Shown here piece after piece: positions 1 to 6,622 of a DNA stretch of 6,860 nucleotides. This DNA comes from Nitrospirota bacterium (GTDB lineage: Bacteria > Nitrospirota_A > Leptospirillia > Leptospirillales > Leptospirillaceae), in NCBI GenBank assembly GCA_021795275.1, contig JAJYPO010000120.1, positions 1 to 6,860 on the forward strand, given 5' to 3'. A program made the position numbers and the translations under genes. Numbering within the stretch: position 1 is the first letter of the stretch; each line of letters opens with the position of its first letter. Under the pieces are notes generated by a model that ran no database searches, was not told the origin of the DNA, and was given only the letters and a program-made list of their open reading frames with translations.

Positions 1-246
1 GCCGACAGTCTTCTGCGAATGCATGATCTGGCGCTGGAGATTGGAAACGTCCACCACGTCCATATCCACAAGACCGATGGTCCCGATCCCGGCGGCGGCC
101 AGGTACATGGCGACCGGGCTTCCCAGTCCTCCGGCACCGATGATCAGGACACGGGCGGAGAGGAGCTTCTCCTGACCCCGCCCTCCCACCTCCTTGAGGA
201 TGATGTGCCGGCTATATCGAGAAATCTGATCTTCGCGAAATATCAT
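1..246 (-). CDS. MoeB/ThiF-family E1-like adenylyltransferase, second copy (partial, N-terminal 82 codons)
   Basis: The family activates the C-terminal glycine of a ThiS/MoaD-type carrier as an acyl-adenylate, ready for sulfur transfer in the cytoplasm. The visible 82 residues contain the family N-terminus ([16 protein letters not shown], about 10-25), the nucleotide-binding GAGGLGSP (37-44) and the [13 protein letters not shown] segment (61-73) with its ATP/Mg-contacting Asp, Asn, Arg and Gln. The 3' end lies beyond the left edge, so the zinc cysteines and catalytic cysteine cannot be seen. The start is ATG at 246, preceded by AGGAGGGG (251-258), which overlaps the stop codon of the NIL gene; the gap is 10 bp. 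By my ungapped count 58 of 82 residues match the MoeB protein encoded at 2076-2885, so the two are paralogues. It probably serves the carrier encoded at 496-777, but this is inferred from position only. Confidence 0.9.
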   Translation of the reverse strand, partial: MIFREDQISRYSRHIILKEVGGRGQEKLLSARVLIIGAGGLGSPVAMYLAAAGIGTIGLVDMDVVDVSNLQRQIMHSQKTVG

Positions 247-256
247 TGAACCCCTC

Positions 257-499
257 CTACCCCTCGAGAATGCTCTTTTCGAGAGGGTCCACATGAACGC
301 CCCGTTCCCTCAGATACAGAACGGTCCGTTCGATGTCCGCGAGCTCGCCGTCCATCTCGAGCTCGACCCATCCGCTGTCGAGGGAGATGTCAGCCCTCCG
401 GATGTTGACCACCACGGGAAACTTTCGGCAGATCTCATAGATGACCGGCTCCCTGACGCGCTCCTCAGGAAAGGTCAGGTGAAGTCGCATCTGGGTCAT
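257..499 (-). CDS. Stand-alone NIL-domain protein (80 aa)
   Basis: This small soluble protein consists of one NIL domain. The domain is best known as the C-terminal methionine-sensing domain of the MetN ABC-transporter ATPase, and it is also fused to ferredoxin in the homocysteine synthesis system of methanogens. Visible features are an N-terminal strand (MRLHLTF), a helix (residues 16-26), the hallmark [10 protein letters not shown] (30-39) and a following GWVELEMDG strand (43-51), then a second helix. No transmembrane segment, signal peptide or catalytic motif is visible. Its ATG overlaps the TGA of the upstream carrier gene as ATGA, and GGGAGG lies 6 bases upstream, so translation is probably coupled. 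A second ATG three codons downstream is possible but less well placed. The role is unknown; the setting suggests a methionine/homocysteine sensor or a partner of the sulfur-transfer enzymes. Confidence 0.85.
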   Translation of the reverse strand: MTQMRLHLTFPEERVREPVIYEICRKFPVVVNIRRADISLDSGWVELEMDGELADIERTVLYLRERGVHVDPLEKSILEG

Positions 500-777
500 G
501 TCGAGCCTCCCGCGATGGCCGGTATGATCGAAACCTCGTCTCCCGGTTTGATGGAGGTATCGAGTCCCTCACGGAATCGGATATCTTCCTCGTTGACGTA
601 GATATTGATGAACCGGCGCAATTCCCCGCTCTCATCCGCCAGACGTTCTCCAATCCCCGGATAGTGGAGCTCGAGATTCTTCAGGATCTCCCTGATCGTT
701 CCTCCCTCTTCCCGGACCTCGTTCTGGTTGCCGGTGAGCTTGCGGAGGGGCGTGGGAATGCGAACGACAACGGACAT
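496..777 (-). CDS. MoaD/CysO-like beta-grasp sulfur carrier protein ending Gly-Gly-Ser-Thr
   Basis: This 93-residue ubiquitin-like carrier is expected to hold sulfur as a C-terminal thiocarboxylate on its diglycine. It resembles M. tuberculosis CysO from memory: same length class, IPTPLRKLTG near the N-terminus (7-16), FINIYVNEEDIRF (56-68) and the terminal PAIAGG (86-91). CysO works with CysM in cysteine synthesis and is distinct from molybdopterin-synthase MoaD, so a cysteine or homocysteine role is more likely than cofactor synthesis. Unlike classical CysO, two residues (Ser92-Thr93) follow the diglycine and would have to be removed before activation. The start is ATG at 777 with AAAGGAAG just upstream, 22 bp after thrC. 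Its last codons contain the ribosome binding site of the NIL gene, and the stop overlaps the NIL start. Confidence 0.9.
   Translation of the reverse strand: MSVVVRIPTPLRKLTGNQNEVREEGGTIREILKNLELHYPGIGERLADESGELRRFINIYVNEEDIRFREGLDTSIKPGDEVSIIPAIAGGST
506..511 (-). promoter_or_regulatory. Ribosome binding site of the NIL gene embedded in the carrier's diglycine codons
   Basis: On the minus strand GGGAGG is followed by six bases and the NIL ATG. The same bases encode the functional glycines of the carrier (GGA GGC, after GCG). The two codons after the diglycine, TCG ACA, supply the spacing to the overlapping ATGA stop/start. Confidence 0.7.
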
Positions 778-799
778 GATCTTCCTTTCTCTACGAAAT

Positions 800-2110
800 T
801 CAGTTTGTAGGATTGACTGTTTTCCTGAAGGAGGCCAGGGTCGGATCGATGCCGACCGGTTCCGGCAGGGCTCCCGACAGGGCTTCCATGGTCTTGAGAC
901 CGTTCCCGGTGATATAGGCGACAGTCAGGTCCTTGCGGCCAATCCGCCCTTCCGCGCACAGCTTTCTGAGGGAAGCGATGGTCACCCCCCCCGCCGTCTC
1001 GGCGAAGATTCCTTCGGTTTCGGCCAGAAGCTTCATCCCCTCGACGATCTCCTGATCGCTCGCAGCGGCAATCGCCCCCCCCGATTTGAAAACCACGTCG
1101 AGAGAGTAAAAGCCGTCGGCGGGATTTCCAATGGCGAGGGACTTGGCGATCGTGTTCGGCTTGACCGGGATGAGGTGGTTTTTGCCCGAGACGAAGGCCC
1201 GGTAGACCGGCGAGCACCCTTCAGCCTGGGCTCCGTTGACCTTGAGGCGGTCGTTCGTCGAGACGAGCCCCAGCTTCTCGAACTCCTGAAATCCTTTCCG
1301 GATCTTCGTCAGAAGGGAGCCCGAGGCGATCGGAACTACCACCTGGTCGGGAATGCGCCAGCCGAGCTGCTCGGCCGTTTCAAAGGCCAGCGATTTGGAT
1401 CCCTCGGCGTAGTAGGGGCGGATGTTTATGTTGACGAAAGCCCAGGGGTACTCTCCCCCGATTTCGCTACAGAGGCGGTTCACATCGTCGTAGTTCCCAC
1501 GGACGGCCACCACCGTAGGATTGTAGATCAGATTTCCCAAAATCTTCCCCGCCTCGAGATCGTGGGGGATGAAGACGAAGCACTTCATTCCGACGCTCGC
1601 GGCATGGGCCGATACGGAGTTCGCGAGATTGCCGGTCGAAGCGCAGGCGACCGTATCGAATCCCAGCTCCCGGGCGCGCGTCATGGCGACAGCCACGACA
1701 CGATCCTTGAAGGAGAGTGTGGGATGGTTCACTGTGTCGTTTTTCAGATAAAGATTGTCGAGCCCCAGGAGCCTGCCTAGCCGCTTGGCGTGGATCAGCG
1801 GGGTCATTCCGGCATGGAGACCGACGGTGGGAGCTCCGGTGACCGGAAGGAGCTCGTGGTAGCGCCAGAGGGATTTCGGCCCCTCCTCGATCGAGCGCCG
1901 TGTGATTCTCCTCCCGATCGCCGCATAGTCGTAATCAACCTCGAGGGGTCCAAAGCAAAACTCGCAGATATGAATCGCCACGGCCGGATAAAGACGGCCG
2001 CATTCACGACACTTCAGTCCCTTTATCTTCGACTCCTTCGGAGAGGAGGCGTTGCCCCCCTCCCCCCGGGTCTGTTCAGATTCCTGGTGTGGTGCAGACT
2101 GGCTGTTCAT
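800..2110 (-). CDS. thrC: Threonine synthase family PLP enzyme with N-terminal zinc-ribbon-like motif
   Basis: The family converts O-phospho-L-homoserine to threonine with PLP. The 436 residues hold a hydrophilic tail (1-30), a zinc-ribbon-like pair of Cys-x2-Cys motifs (Cys34/37 and Cys49/52), then a fold-type II PLP core. The PLP lysine is Lys135 in LSFKDR; the ASTGN loop is at 158-161 region, the phosphate-binding ASGS at 262-265, and the TGNGLK motif that faces the cofactor ring nitrogen at 401-406. No key motif is missing, so the enzyme should be active. The ATG start overlaps the end of the upstream moeB gene by 35 bases in another frame. It has only a weak, distant GGAG, and no ATG, GTG or TTG lies between it and the cysteine motifs, so coupled translation is likely. 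A sulfur carrier gene follows after 22 bp. That context raises the possibility that it uses a protein thiocarboxylate to make homocysteine; this is inference, and ordinary threonine synthase remains the default. Confidence 0.92.
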   Translation of the reverse strand: MNSQSAPHQESEQTRGEGGNASSPKESKIKGLKCRECGRLYPAVAIHICEFCFGPLEVDYDYAAIGRRITRRSIEEGPKSLWRYHELLPVTGAPTVGLHAGMTPLIHAKRLGRLLGLDNLYLKNDTVNHPTLSFKDRVVAVAMTRARELGFDTVACASTGNLANSVSAHAASVGMKCFVFIPHDLEAGKILGNLIYNPTVVAVRGNYDDVNRLCSEIGGEYPWAFVNINIRPYYAEGSKSLAFETAEQLGWRIPDQVVVPIASGSLLTKIRKGFQEFEKLGLVSTNDRLKVNGAQAEGCSPVYRAFVSGKNHLIPVKPNTIAKSLAIGNPADGFYSLDVVFKSGGAIAAASDQEIVEGMKLLAETEGIFAETAGGVTIASLRKLCAEGRIGRKDLTVAYITGNGLKTMEALSGALPEPVGIDPTLASFRKTVNPTN

Positions 2111-2885
2111 AATCGATTAACTCCGTGATCGAAGGATGATCCCCGCATACGGGGCACTTGGGGCTTCGACGAACCGAAACCGGCCGGAAGGTCGTCGTCA
2201 GCGCGTCGTAGGTGAGAAGCCGGTTTTCCAGAAGGTCGCCCTTCCCGAGAATGATTTTCAGGACTTCTGTGGCCTGGATGGTTCCGATCACTCCGGCGAT
2301 GACCCCCAGGACTCCCGCCTCGGAACAGGTTGGAACGGCCCCCGCAGGCGGTGGCTCTCGAAAAAGACACCGGTAGCAGGCAGATTCCCCGGGAAGAATG
2401 GTCAGTACCTGCCCCACGAAACGCAGGATTCCACCGTGAACGAGGGGCTTTTTCGCGATGACGGCCAGATCGTTGATCAGAAACTTCGCAGGAAAGTTGT
2501 CGGTTCCGTCCAGAATGACGTCGTAGTCACCCGCTATCTCGCGCGCATTGGCGGCGGTGAGGGCATACGGGTATGTCCGGACGGTGACATCGGGGTTAAG
2601 ATCCCGGATTTTCTCCTCGGCCGACTGGACCTTGGGATGATCCAGATCCGCGGTGGTGTGGATGATCTGCCGCTGAAGGTTGGAGAGATCGACCACATCC
2701 ATGTCCACGATGCCTATAGTTCCGACCCCTGCGGCCGCAAGGTAGAGCGCGGCAGGACTTCCCAGCCCGCCGGCCCCAATGATCAGAACGCGCGAGGAAA
2801 GAAGCCGCTGCTGCCCCTTCCCTCCGACCTCCGGCAGAAGAATATGACGGGAATAGCGCTCGATCCGTTCCTCGGTCAATTCCAT
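2076..2885 (-). CDS. moeB: MoeB/ThiF/HesA-family E1-like adenylyltransferase, first copy
   Basis: The 269-residue protein has the usual length for MoeB/ThiF. It would adenylate the C-terminal glycine of a ubiquitin-like carrier, using ATP, so that sulfide or a persulfide can form the thiocarboxylate. Visible elements in order are RYSRHILLPEVGGKGQ (10-25), the nucleotide loop GAGGLGSP (37-44), DMDVVDLSNLQRQ (61-73), DGTDNF (126-131), zinc ligands CYRC (170-173) and CPVC (244-247), and Cys187 in PTCSEAGVLG, the position of the carrier-linking cysteine in ThiF. There is no rhodanese domain. The start is ATG at 2885, ten bases after the cysM stop and preceded by AGGGGG; an upstream in-frame ATG at 2942 lies inside cysM and is less likely. 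It is paralogous to the truncated gene at the left edge. Position suggests it charges the carrier encoded at 3878-4084, although the E1-carrier pairing cannot be decided from sequence. Confidence 0.92.
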   Translation of the reverse strand: MELTEERIERYSRHILLPEVGGKGQQRLLSSRVLIIGAGGLGSPAALYLAAAGVGTIGIVDMDVVDLSNLQRQIIHTTADLDHPKVQSAEEKIRDLNPDVTVRTYPYALTAANAREIAGDYDVILDGTDNFPAKFLINDLAVIAKKPLVHGGILRFVGQVLTILPGESACYRCLFREPPPAGAVPTCSEAGVLGVIAGVIGTIQATEVLKIILGKGDLLENRLLTYDALTTTFRPVSVRRSPKCPVCGDHPSITELIDYEQPVCTTPGI

Positions 2886-2895
2886 ATAGTGCCCC

Positions 2896-3840
2896 CTAAA
2901 GAGAGAGATATTTTTCGATCGAAAAGTAGCGTTCGTATCCATCGCACACGACCGTCACCACCCGGGATCCTTCGGGAAGGGTCCGGGCAAGGGCCATGGC
3001 ACCGACGACATTGGCCCCCGAAGAGATGCCGGCCATGATCCCCTCTTCCCGGGCGAGACGATGCGCCATGTCGATGGCCTGACGGTCGCTCACCGTCAGG
3101 ACTTTCGTGATCACCGACCGGTCGAGGATCTTCGGAACGAAGCCGGCGCCTATCCCCTGGATCCGGTGTGGCCCGGGGGGGTTCCCCGAAAGGACCGCCG
3201 AGCCTTCAGGCTCCAGAGCCCAGACCGGTATCGCCGGGTTCTTTTCCCGGAGGAATCCTCCGGTTCCGGAAATTGTCCCGCCAGTCCCGACACCTGCAAC
3301 GAAACCATCCGGAAGAGAGCCCAGGGCTTCGACGATTTCCGGACCTGTCGTCCGGTAGTGCGATTCGGGGTTGGCAGGGTTTTCAAACTGGCGAGGCATG
3401 AACGCCCCAATCTCCCCTTTTACGATCTCCTGCGCCCGATCGATGGCCGCCTGCATGCCGCCCCCCGAGGGAGTGAGCTCAACAGCCGCCCCGAGAGCCT
3501 TCAGGTGGGAGATCCGCTCCTGGCTCATTCCTTCAGGCATCACGATGGTGACGGGATGACGGAAGAGGACCGCGATCTGGGCGAGACCTATTCCCATATT
3601 ACCACTTGTCGCCTCGACAATCCGGGCGCCGGGCCGGAGAAGCCCCCGTTTACGGGCATCGTCGATCATAAAAAGGGCCGGCCTGTCCTTGATGCTTCCC
3701 CCGAGACTCCGCGATTCGAGCTTGACCAGGATCGTCCGGCCGAGATCGAAGCTGATTGTCGAGAGAGGCACGAGGGGTGTCCGCCCGATAAGTTCCAGGA
3801 GGGGAGAGACCGGAGTCTCTCCCGATTGTGGAGATGTCAC
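2896..3840 (-). CDS. cysM: CysM-type cysteine synthase (PLP-dependent beta-replacement enzyme)
   Basis: This 314-residue enzyme of the cysteine synthase family replaces the leaving group of O-acetylserine or O-phosphoserine with sulfur to give cysteine. PLP Lys51 sits in GGSIKDRPAL (47-56), where the RPAL ending is closer to CysM than to CysK. The substrate loop is ATSGNMG (77-83), the phosphate loop GTGGTISG (185-192) and the ring-nitrogen serine is in GISSGAN (271-277). The core matches known CysM proteins from about residue 14 to the C-terminus. The start is taken as GTG at 3840 with AAGGA nine bases upstream; no better ATG was seen. It sits between a thiocarboxylate-type carrier gene and an E1-like gene, matching the CysO-CysM arrangement, so the sulfur donor may be a protein thiocarboxylate rather than free sulfide. 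The acceptor substrate cannot be read from sequence with confidence; cystathionine beta-synthase activity is an alternative. Confidence 0.9.
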   Translation of the reverse strand: MTSPQSGETPVSPLLELIGRTPLVPLSTISFDLGRTILVKLESRSLGGSIKDRPALFMIDDARKRGLLRPGARIVEATSGNMGIGLAQIAVLFRHPVTIVMPEGMSQERISHLKALGAAVELTPSGGGMQAAIDRAQEIVKGEIGAFMPRQFENPANPESHYRTTGPEIVEALGSLPDGFVAGVGTGGTISGTGGFLREKNPAIPVWALEPEGSAVLSGNPPGPHRIQGIGAGFVPKILDRSVITKVLTVSDRQAIDMAHRLAREEGIMAGISSGANVVGAMALARTLPEGSRVVTVVCDGYERYFSIEKYLSL

Positions 3841-3877
3841 GATGGCTGTTCCTTACGGAGAGGTGACGCCGCCAAGA

Positions 3878-4084
3878 TCAGGCCGCGCCGCCTCCCATGA
3901 AAAAGAGAATCTCCAGTTCATCCCCCTCTGACAGGACAGCCCCGTCGAGATCGGACTTTTCCAGAATTTTTCCATTATGTTCCACCGACACGAGGGCGGG
4001 GTCCAGCTCCTTTGCCTTGAGCACCGATACGACAGTGCTCCCCGGGCCCACCGTTTCGGTCTTTCCGTTGACGCTGATCTCCAT
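3878..4084 (-). CDS. ThiS/HcyS-like beta-grasp sulfur carrier ending Gly-Gly-Gly-Ala-Ala
   Basis: This 68-residue ThiS-family protein starts with MEISVNGKTETV and ends with GDELEILFFMGGGAA. The beta-grasp pattern is clear: two N-terminal strands, a helix near 17-27, the VSVEHNGKI strand (32-40) and the final hydrophobic strand before the glycines (64-66). Carriers used directly by ThiF or MoeB normally end at the diglycine; here Ala67-Ala68 follow. HcyS of Wolinella succinogenes is made with one extra alanine that the metalloprotease HcyD removes, and QbsE of Pseudomonas also carries two extra residues removed by a JAMM peptidase. The neighbours (ahcY upstream, cysM and moeB downstream) favour cysteine or homocysteine synthesis over thiamine. 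The start is ATG at 4084, eight bases after ahcY, with AGGAG overlapping the ahcY stop codon. A 37-base gap without visible structure separates it from cysM. Confidence 0.9.
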   Translation of the reverse strand: MEISVNGKTETVGPGSTVVSVLKAKELDPALVSVEHNGKILEKSDLDGAVLSEGDELEILFFMGGGAA

Positions 4085-4089
4085 GAGTA

Positions 4090-4095
4090 CTCCTA
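4090..4095 (-). promoter_or_regulatory. Ribosome binding site of the carrier gene overlapping the ahcY stop codon
   Basis: The minus strand reads TAGGAG TACTC ATG. The TAG is the ahcY stop and AGGAG is a good Shine-Dalgarno core five bases before the carrier start. Termination and re-initiation are therefore likely linked. Confidence 0.65.
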
Positions 4096-5349
4096 GGTTC
4101 CCTGCTCCCAGGACGCCAGATAGCGCTCCTGTTCTGGCGTCAGGGTGTCGATGCCGATCCCGAGTGCCGAAAGCTTCCTGCGGGCGATCTCATGATCGAC
4201 CTCCTTCGGAATCGTCAGCACATCCTTTGGAAGGGTCTTGGCATGCTTGACGATGAACTCGGCCCCGAGAGCCTGGTTCGCGAAGCTCATGTCCATCACC
4301 TGCGCGGGATGACCTTCTGCGGAGGCGAGGTTGATGAGACGCCCCTCTCCCAGAAGCATGATCCGGCGGCCATCCTTCATGACGTATTCTTCCACGAAGT
4401 TCCGGAGGGGATTCTTCCGGACAGCCAGTTTCTCGAGGGCCGGGATGTCTATTTCGGCGTTGAAGTGGCCGGAGTTGCAGACGATGGCCCCGTCCTTCAT
4501 CACCTTGAAGGCGTCCTTGGCGATCACATTGATATCCCCCGTGACTGTGATGAAAAAGTCTCCCAGCTTGGCCGCTTCCCGGATCGGCATCACCCCGAAT
4601 CCATCCATGGCCGCCTCGAGACCCTTGATTGGGTCGACCTCGGTCACGAGGACCTTGGCCCCCATTCCGGAAGCACGCCGGGCAATTCCGCGGCCGCACC
4701 ATCCATATCCGCAGACAACGACGGTCGAGCCGGCGAAGAGGCGGTTCGTGGCGCGCATGATGCCATCGAGTGTGGACTGTCCTGTTCCGTAGCGGTTATC
4801 GAAAAGATGCTTCGTTTCTGAGTCGTTGACAGCAACAATGGGGTATCCGAGGACCTTGTTTTTTGCCATGGCTTTGAGACGGATGACGCCGGTGGTCGTC
4901 TCCTCGGTTCCGCCGATGACGTAGGGAAGAAGGGACTTGAGATCGGAATGGAGCATGGAGACAAGGTCCGCTCCATCATCCATCGTGATCTGGGGCTTTA
5001 CTTCGAGGACCGCCCGGATGTGGCTGTAGTAGGTCTCGTGGTCTTCTCCCTTGATGGCAAAGACGGGAATCCCGTCATTGACGACGAGAGAGGCGGCGAC
5101 ATCGTCCTGTGTCGAAAGGGGATTGGAAGCGCAGAGCATGACATCGGCTCCTCCCGCCTTGAGGGTCTTCATCAGGTTGGCCGTCTCGCTGGTCACATGA
5201 AGACAGGCAGCCACCTTGACCCCCTTGAGGGGCTTCGACTTCGCGAAATCCTTTGCAATATCCGCCAGCACAGGCATGTCCCGCCCGGCCCATTCGATCC
5301 GGGCAGCACCCATGGCTGCCAGCTTCTTGTCCTTGATGTCACACTTCAT
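4093..5349 (-). CDS. ahcY: S-adenosylhomocysteine hydrolase (adenosylhomocysteinase), short C-terminus type
   Basis: The 418-residue cytoplasmic enzyme uses bound NAD to split S-adenosylhomocysteine into adenosine and homocysteine, recycling the product of SAM-dependent methylation. Visible signatures are HVTSETA (51-57), [11 protein letters not shown] (73-83), EETTTG (149-154), the catalytic block [19 protein letters not shown] (174-192) with Lys180 and Asp184, the NAD loop GYGWCGRG (214-221), SGHFNAEID (293-301), and [17 protein letters not shown] (340-356). It ends YLASWEQGT and lacks the C-terminal Lys/Tyr-containing tail that reaches the partner subunit's NAD in human-type enzymes; this short end is seen in archaeal and some thermophilic bacterial enzymes. 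The archaeal-type group includes S-inosylhomocysteine hydrolases, so the exact purine substrate is open. ATG at 5349 has GGGAG upstream; the gap to metK is 40 bp. Confidence 0.96.
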   Translation of the reverse strand: MKCDIKDKKLAAMGAARIEWAGRDMPVLADIAKDFAKSKPLKGVKVAACLHVTSETANLMKTLKAGGADVMLCASNPLSTQDDVAASLVVNDGIPVFAIKGEDHETYYSHIRAVLEVKPQITMDDGADLVSMLHSDLKSLLPYVIGGTEETTTGVIRLKAMAKNKVLGYPIVAVNDSETKHLFDNRYGTGQSTLDGIMRATNRLFAGSTVVVCGYGWCGRGIARRASGMGAKVLVTEVDPIKGLEAAMDGFGVMPIREAAKLGDFFITVTGDINVIAKDAFKVMKDGAIVCNSGHFNAEIDIPALEKLAVRKNPLRNFVEEYVMKDGRRIMLLGEGRLINLASAEGHPAQVMDMSFANQALGAEFIVKHAKTLPKDVLTIPKEVDHEIARRKLSALGIGIDTLTPEQERYLASWEQGT

Positions 5350-5389
5350 TCAACGCTCCCGTCTGTTCATGAATGTTGTTTTTTGGTGC

Positions 5390-6547
5390 TCAGCCCAAGC
5401 GTTCCGTTTCCCGTCTGAGACTTTCGGCCATGTCGAGCTTCTCCCAGGTAAAATCCTCCTCCGATCGGCCGAAGTGGCCATAGGAGGCGGTCTTGCGGTA
5501 AATCGGGCGCCTAAGCTTCAGATGGTCGATGATTCCCTTGGGGGTCAGAGGAAAAAGCTCCCGGACCACTGTCTCGATCAGTCGATCGGAGACTGGCGAG
5601 GTCTGGTAGGTATTCACATGCACCGAAACAGGATCGGCAACGCCGATGGCGTAGGCGATCTGAACTTCACACCGCTTGGCGAGCCCGGCTCCAACGATAT
5701 TTTTCGCGACGTAGCGCGCCATGTAGCAGGCCGACCGGTCGACCTTTGTGGGATCCTTTCCGGAAAAAGCTCCCCCTCCATGGCGCCCGGCACCACCATA
5801 AGTGTCGACGATGATCTTTCGCCCGGTCAATCCGGCATCGCCATGCGGTCCACCGGTCACGAATCGTCCGGTGGGGTTGATATGGAATGTCACGGGGCGG
5901 CTTCCCAGGAGATTTTCCGGAAGAACCGGACGGACCACCTTTTCGATCACATCGCTGTATATCTGTTCCTGGGTGATTTCTGGAGCATGCTGGGTCGAGA
6001 CCACGATGGTGTCGATCGCCACCGGAGCGTCTCCGTCATATTCCAGCGTCACCTGGGCCTTTCCGTCCGGACGCAGGTAGGGAAGGACGCCGGACTTTCT
6101 GAGGTAGGAGAGCTGCCGCGTGAGACGATGTGCCAGAAGGATCGGCATCGGCATAAGTTCCTCGGTCTCGTCGACGGCCATGCCGAACATCAACCCCTGA
6201 TCACCGGCCCCTCCGGTATCGACCCCCATCGAAATGTCCGGAGACTGGGAATGAATCGTCGTCATGACAGCACAGGTTTTGTAGTCGAACCCCGTGTCGG
6301 AGTCCGTATATCCGATATCCTTGATGACTTCCCGGGCCACTTCGTCGAACTGGACGTTGTGGCGGGCCGTGATTTCTCCCGCCAAAAGGACGAGACCGGT
6401 GGTGGTCAGAGTCTCGCAGGCCACCCGGCCCATGGGGTCCTGGGAGAGTATCGCATCGAGAACGCCATCGGAAATCTGGTCGCACATCTTGTCCGGATGT
6501 CCTTCGGTGACGGATTCGGACGTGAACAGGTAGTGGCTCTTGGCCAT
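5390..6547 (-). CDS. metK: S-adenosylmethionine synthetase (methionine adenosyltransferase)
   Basis: MetK makes S-adenosylmethionine from methionine and ATP, releasing phosphate and pyrophosphate. The 385 residues match the usual bacterial length. Key motifs are [13 protein letters not shown] (8-20) with the ATP-binding His17 and metal-binding Asp19, the GAGDQG hexapeptide (113-118), [18 protein letters not shown] (248-265) with the glycine-rich phosphate loop, and [12 protein letters not shown] (268-279). No essential residue appears lost. The start is ATG at 6547, with AGGAGG (6553-6558) five bases upstream; an in-frame ATG eight codons earlier lies between the terminator and the Shine-Dalgarno and is not supported. 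It is the first gene of the operon and is preceded by a SAM-II-type riboswitch and an intrinsic terminator, so its own product is expected to repress it. Confidence 0.98.
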   Translation of the reverse strand: MAKSHYLFTSESVTEGHPDKMCDQISDGVLDAILSQDPMGRVACETLTTTGLVLLAGEITARHNVQFDEVAREVIKDIGYTDSDTGFDYKTCAVMTTIHSQSPDISMGVDTGGAGDQGLMFGMAVDETEELMPMPILLAHRLTRQLSYLRKSGVLPYLRPDGKAQVTLEYDGDAPVAIDTIVVSTQHAPEITQEQIYSDVIEKVVRPVLPENLLGSRPVTFHINPTGRFVTGGPHGDAGLTGRKIIVDTYGGAGRHGGGAFSGKDPTKVDRSACYMARYVAKNIVGAGLAKRCEVQIAYAIGVADPVSVHVNTYQTSPVSDRLIETVVRELFPLTPKGIIDHLKLRRPIYRKTASYGHFGRSEEDFTWEKLDMAESLRRETERLG

Positions 6548-6552
6548 CAAAT

Positions 6553-6558
6553 CCTCCT
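6553..6558 (-). promoter_or_regulatory. Ribosome binding site of metK
   Basis: The minus strand reads AGGAGG ATTTG ATG, a strong Shine-Dalgarno at ideal spacing. It decides the start at 6547 over the upstream in-frame ATG at 6571. It lies downstream of the terminator, so SAM control would act on transcription rather than by hiding this site. Confidence 0.85.
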
Positions 6559-6569
6559 GGATTGAAGAC

Positions 6570-6601
6570 AAAAAAAAACCCGGTGCATAAGCACAGGGTT
6601 T
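6570..6601 (-). terminator. Intrinsic terminator in the metK leader (riboswitch expression platform)
   Basis: On the minus strand AAACCC-T-GTGC, loop TTAT, GCAC-C-GGGTTT form a hairpin with one T/C mismatch and run into nine T residues (6570-6578). The T-run is on the minus-strand 3' side only, so the terminator acts on transcripts heading into metK. Its place between the aptamer and the metK ribosome binding site, only 22 bases from the start codon, indicates attenuation rather than the end of another gene. Confidence 0.85.
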
Positions 6602-6622
6602 ATCGAAAAATCGAGTATTCCT

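Noticed and set aside
728..1780. Plus-strand open frame (350 codons) opposite thrC
   Set aside because: Its composition is Arg/Gly/Asp-rich as expected of an antisense shadow, and it has no recognisable domain.
2136..3038. Plus-strand open frame (300 codons) opposite moeB and cysM
   Set aside because: It crosses two clear genes on the other strand and shows no protein family features.
3878..4084. Thiamine-specific ThiS
   Set aside because: No thiazole genes (thiG, thiH, thiC) are nearby and the C-terminal Ala-Ala is unlike thiamine ThiS; a thiamine side role cannot be excluded.
5350..5389. SAH riboswitch ahead of ahcY
   Set aside because: The metK-ahcY gap is only 40 bases and has no long stem or pseudoknot; it holds just a GGGAG ribosome binding site.
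5216..6565. Long plus-strand open frame (449 codons) opposite metK
   Set aside because: It is the mirror of the metK codons in GC-rich DNA; no family motifs and no ribosome binding site, while metK is unmistakable.
6570..6601. Terminator belonging to a plus-strand gene or bidirectional
   Set aside because: On the plus strand the hairpin is preceded by A residues but not followed by a T-run, so it works only for minus-strand transcripts.
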